Source of the DNA: Nitzschia sp. DOCU1
Lineage: Eukaryota > Bacillariophyta > Bacillariophyceae > Bacillariales > Bacillariaceae
DNA: 64,000 bases
Direction: 5' to 3'
NCBI GenBank assembly: GCA_951394045.1
Contig: OX595992.1
Location: forward strand, 1,736,001-1,800,000
Shown: piece by piece, positions 37,501 to 45,470 of the stretch
Numbering within the stretch: the first letter of the stretch is position 1
Layout: every line of letters begins with the position of its first letter
Made by a program: the position numbers and the translations under genes
The notes under the pieces: generated by a model
What the model was told of the DNA's origin: nothing
The model's input: the letters and a program-made list of their open reading frames with translations, nothing else
Database searches by the model: none

Positions 37501-37879
37501 TGGAATCCTGGCAGCCGTGATGTTCGCCGTTCGCGCGACATACCACACTACGCTACAGGCTACGCCGATGCAACTAGTATTCGGTAGAGATGCTATTCTC
37601 AACACCCGCTTCGAAGCTAATTGGAAGCTCATCCGTGAGCGCAAGATGCAACGCATTGCGAAGAACAATGCGGCAGAAAACAAAACGCGATTGCCGTATG
37701 AGTATCGCGCAGGCCAACAGATCATGATCAAGCAGGACCAACAACGTAAGTTCGGTGCTAACCCCTACGATGGTCCGTATCCAATCGTCGCCGTGAATGA
37801 CAACGGTACAGTACGTATCCAGAAGGGTGCCGTTACTCAGACTTGGAACATTCGTAACATACATCCGTATCATAGTTAA
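34508..37879 (+). CDS. pol: Gypsy Pol: protease, RT, RNase H, integrase
   Basis: 1123 aa from the first Met; the frame is open 12 codons further up to the gag UGA. Protease: LLDTGASR near 117. RT: FINDFRELN, FPLPKI, SLDLNMGYYH and the active site TYIDDLLV near 455. RNase H: HTDASDTQLGAV near 603, TTERELLAI and TDHKNLTY, ending VADALSRL. Integrase zinc region: YHETLCHPGETRTEH...CKKCRLC (HHCC) near 800-845. Catalytic core: LCVDLIGPY, YDRGTEF and an ILERVHQ Glu (about 867, 936, 971). A C-terminal segment (NPYDGPYPIVAVNDNGTVRI) looks like the integrase GPY/F module. All catalytic residues I can check are present. Confidence 0.95.
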   Translation: MHNHKDELSYYKVSERVGGKRKNCGCDEVFVFHEQRDGARHARPSVYIPSEPGEVFASLDQCINYRIAAESHAITRLYNRSSPKRQKTAPDEIPYCFAQINTRLGKAKAAALTTLLDTGASRGLISEKHVKKLRVRTTPSRTTFTTAGGVVETHREVKIQFKLPEFHANRVIEWVFQVTSDLGNYDMIIGRDLLRELGVKFDFKTREVEWDSAAIAMKIYGETPDEDAWQADADGGAKSIKQILDAKYAPADIPQKISEMDHLSEEDKSALKTLLQKHETLFDGTLGTWKGEPYDIELKPNVTPYHARPYPVPKAYEQTLRDEVDRLCAVGVLKKVNRSEWAAPSFIIPKKDKTVRFINDFRELNKRIKRKPFPLPKIQELLLKLEGFQYATSLDLNMGYYHVELSPNAKKLCTLVFPWGKYEMQRLPMGLSNSPDIFQEKMSSLFADLEYIRTYIDDLLVLTKGSYLDHLEKLDVVLQRLKDTGLKVNIKKSFFAKAELEYLGYWITRDGIQPVATKVQAIQAMLAPRNKKELRAFIGIVNYYRDMWVRRSHILAPLASLTSKTAKWEWTGAHQEAFDTMKKIISKEVLLTYPNFHLPFDIHTDASDTQLGAVISQNGKPIAFYSRKLNPAQTRYTTTERELLAIVETLKEFRTILLGQQIRVYTDHKNLTYKNFNTERVMRWRLILEEYGPELVYVRGETNVVADALSRLGKDEKPFTEANFAEYFGGDELPESVFPLTYKYIMRHQRKDTALLQKAALDSRYSVKVFRGGGKKRPLVVRDGKIVIPQSLQRRCVEWYHETLCHPGETRTEHTIRQHFYWKGLRADVVDICKKCRLCQLTKRKTLKYGHLPIKEPESEPWEILCVDLIGPYSINQGKRNKGKQKQLELWCLTMIDPATGWFEMVRVPNKEAFSIAELAEKTWFTRYPWPQQVIYDRGTEFMGEFRRMVKEDYGVLARPITARNPQANAILERVHQTIGNMIRTFELQHSDDTVGLDGILAAVMFAVRATYHTTLQATPMQLVFGRDAILNTRFEANWKLIRERKMQRIAKNNAAENKTRLPYEYRAGQQIMIKQDQQRKFGANPYDGPYPIVAVNDNGTVRIQKGAVTQTWNIRNIHPYHS

Positions 37880-37906
37880 GTCCTGTCCCTCCGTCATGGG
37901 GGCGGG

Positions 37907-38439
37907 TGCAGTACACTGCTTTGCACGTCGACTCCTTCGAATGATTGTAGTCCAAAATTATTAGTCTACTTAGTCATGTGCGACATCATGTGTGATGACG
38001 TAGCATGACGAAAGCGTTGCGCGCGGACGCGGACGCTAGGCCGGTCTCGGACATCCTCGGACAGGCCCATAACCTATTGACGTCACCGACGACGTGACGT
38101 TGCACGACACAGGCATCGCGCATGACTCCTGCTGGTCGAATGCCGATGAGATCCTAGTGTCAATGCCACCTAAGATCTGGCACCTCGATGACATTGCGGT
38201 GACTATACTTTATTCCAGAGTAGCTGACGACGTCCAAAGAACCCTAGTACAACGTCGTAGCTAATCTACTACAAGATGCATCAACCTCCTGTTCGGATTG
38301 TTGTCGATGCATGTCAAAGGTCTCGACTCTACTAGAACTACGAGAGCCTACGAGACAACTTGCATGAGAAATACATCTAGTTTTTAACTTAGCCATAATT
38401 TTTTCACAACTATTTCGATCCTACAAACGACGTAGTGCA
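37907..38439 (+). repeat. Gypsy 3' LTR
   Basis: 533 bp, apparently identical to 32710-33242. The polypurine-type tract CATGGGGGCGGG lies immediately upstream. Confidence 0.93.
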
Positions 38440-39580
38440 GATGTTCAACATTCCCGAATTCAAATATGTTGTCCTTGGTCCGCTTAGCGCTAGTAAAGAG
38501 AACCCTCATGCAATTCTCAATGTCAGCTGCCTCTTCGTCAAAGGTGTCAAACTTTTGTCCATCGAACATAGGATCGTCCGGCTGGACAGGTCTCAATTTC
38601 ACGCCAACTGACCACTGTTTAAGCTGTTGAAGTTCGTCAGAAGAGCTGGGAATTGCCACGTAATTACCGGTTTCTTCGTCATCAAACTCAAGGCGGGGGT
38701 GAGAACCGGTAAGTCGACTAAGGCTTCTAAAAGCATCCGCCAGAGAAGTGGTCTTCTTGAAGAATGCTCGTACGAGAAGCACCAGTCTGCTCATGTGCGT
38801 CATCTTATCATCGTATTCCAAATAAGGAAACCGAAGTTTAAACGCCATCAAGGCAATAACAAAGAACTCCAGGTGCTGTTCTCCCTTGTCCTCGTCATTC
38901 CGTCTACTGTTACCGGTAGTCTCGACCTTACGCTTTTCCGTCACCAGATCATGAATCTTGTTGCATATGGAACTCCAATAGCCGTTTGTCTCCCCACGTT
39001 TGCTGGCCCCTATATTCAAAAATGTCACGACAATCTTTCCAGTCTTGGTGTCTACTCTGGCACGAAATTTCTTCAACTTCAATACGTCAGCGAATGTCAC
39101 ACCATTACCGCCCTCTTGCTTAAGGGCCCAAATGAAGTAGATTGCATGCGTGGCAACATTGTCAAAGTTCGCAGAAATCCTGGCAAGAGTGAGAACCCTA
39201 ACAGCCTCTGTGGGTTCCCAATCTAACGAATTAAGCTCAGGATCTCCGAAGAACACAACATCGTTCGGATGCATCTCCTTAGCCCTTTCCGTCGGAAAAA
39301 CCTGCTGTTCTCCTTCCCACCGCTCAGCGTGCCTGTACGTATATACCTCACTAACGCGCGGGGGCGGGGGCGGCAAGGGCGGGGGCGGGGGCAGCAAAGG
39401 CGAAGGCGTCCTACTGGCATCGTACAGGACGTCGCGAACAACCGACGAATTCGCAGATTCCTCAAAATCGTACCGTTCGTTAATCAAAGCTTCCGCATAT
39501 GTCGCGCACTCCGCATACAACATGTCGGAGTAGTCGTCACTGTCAACGCTTTCGTCGCCTGCACGAATTTGTTTCGCCAT
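38440..39580 (-). pseudogene. N-terminal part of a hypothetical gene split by the gypsy element
   Basis: 380 native codons from MAKQIRAGDE; the ORF then runs a few codons into LTR sequence. N-terminal acidic segment, then a polyproline block (SRTPSPLLPPPPPLPPPPPR), then a larger globular region (VLTLARISANFDNVATHAIY; EFFVIALMAFKLRFPYLEY; LVLLVRAFFKKTTSLADAF). Joining to 32709-32092 through a single GATG gives one frame of about 584 aa ending in a coiled coil. No family is recognised. Near-identical 1.1-kb repeats on both sides and a decayed relative of its proline-rich part at 4.3-4.8 kb suggest a duplicated, perhaps mobile, gene family. Confidence 0.7.
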
Positions 39581-39939
39581 TGTAACAGCTATCCTATTTC
39601 TATTCTGACTTCAAAGGGCGGACCTAAAAAAATGAGCTAGAAACATCGCAACCTCTAGGTAGGTAGGTACAACTATCTACTTTAGGATATCTTGGCAATG
39701 CAGCTCTGCACTATTAGCTAGGCCCCTACCCTACAGCCACCATTCTTCCCCCCGACAGAGAAACAAAGAATTCAAGTATTCTACACCAGATTGAAATAAA
39801 AACTATAGTGCAACGAATAATTACGAAGTTATCAAAAGGGCTAGAGAAGCTAGAAAGTGGGATCGGTTTTTGTAAACATTGATTTACGACGAAAATCGCT
39901 TTTCGACGCAAACTAATGGTTACAGAAACCTACGAGAAA

Positions 39940-40680
39940 AATAGTGGGACGGTTTCCAGCAAATCAGAACAGGACAAGAACAGCTTGCGTCGAGACGAGT
40001 TGACAGAACCAGGTTTGTCGGTTGCTACCGATCCTTCTCGTCCGCAAGTCTTCGGATGAGAGTAAGAGTTCCAAGACGTCAAGCAGCAAGGCCGACCGAA
40101 GGACTTCGAATGAGAGTAGCAGTGGGACAGTTTCGAGCAAATCGGACCAGGACAAGAACAGCTTGCGTCGAGACGAGTTGACAGAACCAGGTTTGTCGCT
40201 TGCTACCGATCCTTCTCTTCCGCAAGTCTTCGAATAAGAGTAAGAGTTCCAAGACGTCGAGCAGCAAGGCCGACCGAAGGGCTTCGAATGAGAGTTGCAG
40301 TGGGACGGTTTCGAGCAAATCGGACCAGGACAAGAACAGCTTGCATCGAGACGAGTTGACAGAACCAGGTTTGTCGCTTGCTACCGATCCTTCTCGCCTG
40401 AAGCTCAAGATCAAATCCAGTGCCGTTGCCGCGGCGAACGAATCAAAACTTTCTGCACAACTTCGTTACAGAAATTCCAACACTTAGCAGTGGGACGGTT
40501 TCGAGCAAATCGGACCAGGAAAAGAACAGCTTGCGTCGAGACGAGTTAACAAAACCACGTTTGTCGGTTGCTACCGATTCTTCTCGCCTGAAGTTCAAGA
40601 TCCGCCAGACGCTCAAGATTAAATCCAGTGCCGTTGCCGCCGTCAACGAATCAAAATTTCTGCAAACACTTCCCTAAGAA
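39940..40680. repeat. Second tandem array of about 178-bp units (four units)
   Basis: The landmark GCTTGCGTCGAGACG (one copy GCTTGCATCGAG) occurs at about 39983, 40161, 40339 and 40529, with spacings of 178, 178 and 190 bp. Its last three units belong to direct repeat copy B (40041-41165). The same family as 30285-31430. Confidence 0.85.
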
Positions 40681-41165
40681 TCCACGTGACGCTTTGTGAT
40701 TTCAACCGTCTCCCAAGAAACAAGTCAAGAAGTAAAGTAGCCCTTGTCCCGAACAAGATTCCACTAGAAGGTCGGATGCCTTGAGTGTGTGAATAGAATA
40801 GAATAGAATAGAACGAGAAGGATTTAGATCGTTTCACGTCGCATATATGGCAAATACACTTCTTCTTTCAACTTACGTTATAGGCTGCTGCCACATAGAA
40901 CAAATCCCTCCAGTTGACTCGTTGCAGCACTTGCCGTTGCCCCCACTCTTGACGTTGTCGCCCATTGGTAACCCGATGCGGATGAATGCAATCAAAAGCG
41001 GAGAAAATTGGATTTTGTGAGACGACGAGATGAGATGCTTTCGTCGATGGTGTGAAAAAGTCTTCAGAAAGAGTGGCTCTCGAATCCTTCCACTTACCCC
41101 ATCACGGTCGTCATAAGCGGTGGCTAATCGTTGCCCCAAGAAATTATGTGACAAACCAAAACGTC
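40041..41165. repeat. 1.1-kb direct repeat, copy B
   Basis: Near-identical partner of 30790-31914 (offset 9251 bp). The match stops sharply after AAACGTC at 41165. Confidence 0.9.
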
Positions 41166-42258
41166 GTGGCGGCGAGTTGCGTCCCATGCCTGGCGGACTA
41201 CTGGCAGACAGTTATGCGAGCGCATGGGCGGCTGCAGCGCAGTCACGGGCACGACAATGGCGGTTTGGAACAACAAACGTCCGACAAAGCAGCTTTCTTG
41301 GAAGGCAAATTCTGGATGAGTCCTTCACAACCGGTACAATCATCCATTCATTGAGTGCCTTTCAATGAGCCGGAGAGATGTCTCCATGGTCATTGTTTGC
41401 TTTGATTCCACAACGTGAGAAAAACCATCAAAACCGATTCCAGTGGTGTTCGGGCGATTTTCGGTATTTTTCGTAAAAAGCGCGCGTGATTTACCCGAAT
41501 TTTTTAAGTAATATAACGGCAGTTTTTTTATCGCGAAGATTTCTTATATTTTGCTCTTCACTTTGTACCCTTGAGGCGCCGGCAGGGCCCCTACCCCACC
41601 GCGCCATCGTTTTTCATGGTCTCCCCAGGGAGAGCCACGGACCATTATCGAGCAGATCACATCACACAGAGCAGATCTCCCGACGCGAGACGCATCGTCT
41701 GTGCGCTGGCCGGCTCGCGGGCATTGCATAAAGACTCTCTCTAGTTTAGTACTTTCATGGTACTACGTACCAATATCAATAACCTACGGCTGATTTGTAC
41801 TGCAAGAAGGGAGAGAGAGCAACGGAACATCATTCGTCACCTCTATACTTTTTTATGGTAGGCCAGTCTCACAAGCATTATACGCGTCTACTACTCTTTC
41901 AGCCCCCGGCCGCCATCAGCAGCATATGTACTGAGACGATGGAACCGACGAGTTCTTTGCTTGCACCCTTCGTCCTCGACGATGATCTCGCCAAACGAAT
42001 TCATCTATGTCAGGCTGCTTCCACTGTGCTTGGAGACAGCAATTTTTCCTCCAAAGTTCTTGGGACAGCTCAGAGATGAATAATGCGGAGCGTTCGGTAT
42101 TCGGGATTCCTCTATCGGCACAGAGTTTCCTGACTGAATTACTGCGGAAGGCTCCTAAATACGTATAGGGCTACTAATTACAAATAAAGCACCCTAGACT
42201 AGAAAGCAGAGGGATCGAAATAGCGCTAGCTAGTGTGATATTGGATTCCGCTGGAGTC
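41166..42258. other. Intergenic region with no confident gene
   Basis: A copy of the word CGTCCGACAA followed by GCTTTCTTGGAA lies at about 41278-41302 and recurs in related form at 9745 and 30190, pointing to a dispersed repeat. A 94-codon plus ORF (41795-42079) has no domain; its second Met gives a 46-residue peptide (MEPTSSLLAPFVLDDD). I do not call it a gene. Confidence 0.4.
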
Positions 42259-44372
42259 TTAGGAAGTATTACGAATCTCAGCATCAACGACGATTCGGAC
42301 AACGACGACGGTAACATTGTCTGATGACCCCAAATGAATCGCCAGTTCCGCAAGCCGAGCAGCCTATTTAATGAAAATTAGCACGTTTTCAGGCAAAATA
42401 GACTGAAAACCTTGTTTGAAGACTTACCGTTCGCTTTGCCGTCCACCTTTGTTGGAAAAGAAGATCACGAGTCACTCGGACAGCATCATTCATGTCCAAA
42501 ACATCCTATGCACGCACCTTAGAGTTAGACAACGTTTCATCCACGGAGCACAGCCTGTAACGTTGAACTCACCCACAGACCATCGGAGGCAATTAACAAA
42601 AACTCATCAAAACACCCATCTTCCGCGATTTGAACTTGGTGGATATCTGGCGTGTTATCCACCAGATCGCCACGAAAAACCCGCAGATGCTCCTTTGGAT
42701 ATGACAACTGCAAAGGGCTGTGCCACGACCTGTCTGCAGTGTCAGCGCTAGAATGAAAAGCTGCTTTGACTGAAATTGAACGAGCAAGGAAGAGCGTCAG
42801 CAACTCATACGACAATTGTGAAAAATCAAGCCCGCAAAACGAGAAGAATTCCTCCAAGACAGACCAATAATACAATAATGCGACCTACGCACAGTCTCGG
42901 TCTCCCAATGCTCTGCTGACGGAGAGTTCACCGCAAACGCGTGAAATCTGGACAATGCGTTGAGGAGCCACCGTGCGTTCCCTTACTGTGGTTCCCGAGC
43001 GGACGTATCTATCTCCAAAACTCCTCAAAAGGATTTCGATGACGTCCTGATTTAAAAAGTCCAAGTGCCGCTGCTGTCCAGACGGCCTGTCGGTCTCTGT
43101 TGTCACCCAACCATGGGCCAGTTCTATTCTTTCCTGTTCTTTTTCATCAGAAGGTTTGTGTGGGGTTGCAACTTCTTTCCAAATGCATCGCGCATTTCCC
43201 GAGTCACCACTAGGAGCCGAATCAGCCAGTGATGGCTCTTCAATGTCGAATTCGTTCCAGTCTTCGTCTTCGGGTATGCAATAACTGCCAAGCACCGTTC
43301 GACAAAGGACTCCTCGGCAATCGCCAAGGTTGGCAACGATGAGACATGTACCAACAATTATCGCCACAAGAGCAGTGGTGCCAGAATACCAGTTCCTTCC
43401 GTCCTCGTGGCAAATGTGACAGAAATCGTGATCAAGCTTTTTCAAAGCCTCGCGCAAGCCAGATTCGACAACCTCGGGTTTTAAAATGGACTCCCCACCC
43501 TTCGCAAAATCGCCAATTCCTTCTTGGATGGCTTTCTTGAGGCACCCCGTCAAGTTTTCTGCAGCATATCTGGCAGCTTGATTACCACTGTGGCCGTCAA
43601 AGAGCCCAAATAGTCCAATAATTTTCTCGGATGTAAAATTCTGCGAGTCTGTAGATGTCTGGGACTGCGAGGAATCTGTCATTGGATAACGAAATGTTTC
43701 CATAAGATTGTTTACAATGAGGTAGGCGTCTTCATTCGATTCACGGGTTCCACATTCAGAGACAGCGCCGATTTCCCATTTGACACTTGCGCCCCTCAGC
43801 GAGTCTTTTCTCGCCTGTCCCCCGTAGCTTCCATGAGCTTCTGACCGACTCTTCCGCAGCTTAGAAGCTTCGCTCGGGATGTTGGATTTGTCCATAATTG
43901 ACCCTTCGACCAGCTTGGGATCTGCGCAACCACCACGTTGCACAAAGATCGGGCCCTCTGACACGTCGTTCAAGACATCCAGATCAGAGGGAACAGAAGA
44001 AGATGCCGGAATGGCACGGGGTGCAGATGAAGCGTTGTCTTGCGCCTCATAGGCCTGAAGTGTCCGAGTCTGTGCATGCTCAGTCGGCGGCAAGCCATCA
44101 TGATCCTGATTCTCAGGAATGGATTGGTTATTGCGAAGGCTTGGTATAACATAGCGCCTCATTGATGGACGTGCATTGCTTGAGGCCGTTTCAATTCTCG
44201 TCCTTGTCGCGATTCTTCTGTCAGCAATGTTACTCCTATGCTTTGCTCGAGACCCGACGAGGGACGATCCTGTGGATAGCTTGCGGTTCGGGTCAGGACG
44301 GGAGACAAAAAAGCTTGGAGGTTCTGTTGCCGCGCACGGGACAGGCCGCAGAGGGGCCACGGGAAACGTCAT
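42259..44372 (-). CDS. PP2C-family Ser/Thr protein phosphatase, four exons
   Basis: Metal-dependent PPM/PP2C phosphatase. Exons (minus): 44372-42893, 42769-42573, 42505-42428, 42363-42259, joined by GT-AG introns of 123, 67 and 64 bp; total 1860 nt, 619 aa. Each junction recreates a conserved block: SRALGDRD-F-K across intron 1, ASDGLW-DVLD across intron 2, and TAKRT-AARLAELAIH across intron 3. Motifs: ESNEDAYLIV, LFGLFDGHSG near 259 (metal-binding Asp/Gly), GTTALVAI, VANLGDCRGVL, LLIASDGLW and the terminal GSSDNVTVVVV. The catalytic core is preceded by about 190 residues of low-complexity Ser/Arg/Pro sequence, probably regulatory. Substrate unknown. Start chosen at the first Met of the open frame. 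Confidence 0.93.
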
Positions 44373-44560
44373 TCATTCGACGGACGGTGTTGGCGCACGC
44401 CGTCCGACGTGAGCAGAGCTCAAGCAAGTTGTAATGGATTCAGTAAGTCGCATAGGTCAAGTGTTGTGACGGTTCTTCGCGCACGCTTCACATATTGTTG
44501 AATACATAAGCCCAGCCGTTTCCTTTACTTTGGAGGATCTAAAGGAATCCCCCAAAGTTA

Positions 44561-44941
44561 CGACACAAAATTGACACATTATGGCATATAAATGACACAA
44601 AATGGCATTTAATTGACATAAAAATATGTCCAAACGGCATATTCCAACGACATAAAAAACAGCTGCTAATAAGTCATAAGAGCTTTTGACTTAAGCGAAT
44701 TCGACATAAGACTTAAGTCAAAAGTGCTTATGACATAAATTTGCGAGCTTATGACTGGAATTTATGTCAATTCGACATAAATACATGGTCTTTTCGCTTA
44801 AGTGCTTAAGCACTTTTGACATAAGGCTGTCATAATTTTGCGTGCTTGACTTAAGCGATTCTGAAAATTATGTCGTATCGACATAAAATCATGTCGACGA
44901 CTTAAGTGAAAAGCACGCAAAATTATGTCAAAATTGTGTCG
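44561..44941. mobile_element. Fold-back MITE-like element with internal GACATAA and CTTAAG iterations
   Basis: 381 bp between PP2C and Timeless. The ends form an imperfect inverted repeat (CGACACAA-AATTGACACATT against CGACACAA-TTTTGACATAAT, 16 of 20). The inside repeats the same kind of word: GACATAA seven times, its complement TTATGTC three times, and CTTAAG six times. A longer inverted pair lies at about 44829-44856 and 44896-44930 (CATAATTTTGCGTGCTT type). No ORF and no clear target duplication is seen (flanks GTTA and AAAA). It could be a non-autonomous DNA transposon or a dense protein-binding array. Confidence 0.55.
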
Positions 44942-45470
44942 AAAATAAGCCACTATATGTAACTCTCGTTCCCCAAAAACAGATTTTTGTAATGCCCCCT
45001 TTTTGCTAGCTTCGCACTCGCTGTATGAAAGAAGTCGGCCGTGCTTCGAAATATATGCCTTCTTCGTAGCAGTTCACCAACCACGAGGTCCCAAAACCTT
45101 TAAGTTTTGTGTTCGGCCAGGGAGCTCGTGCCATTGGCGTATTTTTGCGATCTCGGCCTTTTCCCGTGGCCCCAGAGGCCTTCTCGACCGCAGGCGTGCG
45201 AGGTGTCAGATTACCAGGTACTATACGTACTCCATCTGATATAATAACCAGGTACCCGTATGTGAGAGCTGAAATAGCACAGCGATGTTAGAAGAGGTTC
45301 GCTCTACTACTAGAAATGATATTTGCTCTCTCTATTTGAGCTTGAGTCAGTCGGCTACGGAAATAATGATGCTAGTGTTATCTTGATGTTGAGCGAAAGC
45401 AAGTTTCGAAATAAACTGTGGCCCTAACCGACGAAAAGATTGGAGCACCACCACCAGCATCCTGTGTTGA
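44942..45470. other. Intergenic region downstream of Timeless
   Basis: Only short domain-less ORFs. It contains the 3' flank of the minus-strand Timeless gene. No repeat or RNA gene seen. Confidence 0.4.

Larger units (their letters stand above)
32710..38439 (+). mobile_element. Ty3/gypsy LTR retrotransposon, intact, 5.73 kb
   Basis: Structure: LTR, gag, UGA, pol (PR-RT-RH-IN), LTR. The LTRs look identical, a 4-bp GATG duplication flanks the element, and both coding regions are open, so the insertion is recent and the copy may be functional. Domain order with integrase after RNase H is the gypsy order (not copia). PPT: CATGGGGGCGGG just before the 3' LTR. The element split the host-like gene 32092/39580 in opposite orientation. 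Confidence 0.95.
32706..38443. repeat. 4-bp target-site duplication GATG of the gypsy element
   Basis: GATG at 32706-32709 precedes the 5' LTR and GATG at 38440-38443 follows the 3' LTR. Keeping one copy restores the interrupted minus-strand ORF. Confidence 0.88.

Noticed and set aside
41795..42079. 94-codon ORF near the PP2C gene
   Set aside because: No domain, no splice partner, and composition like surrounding DNA.
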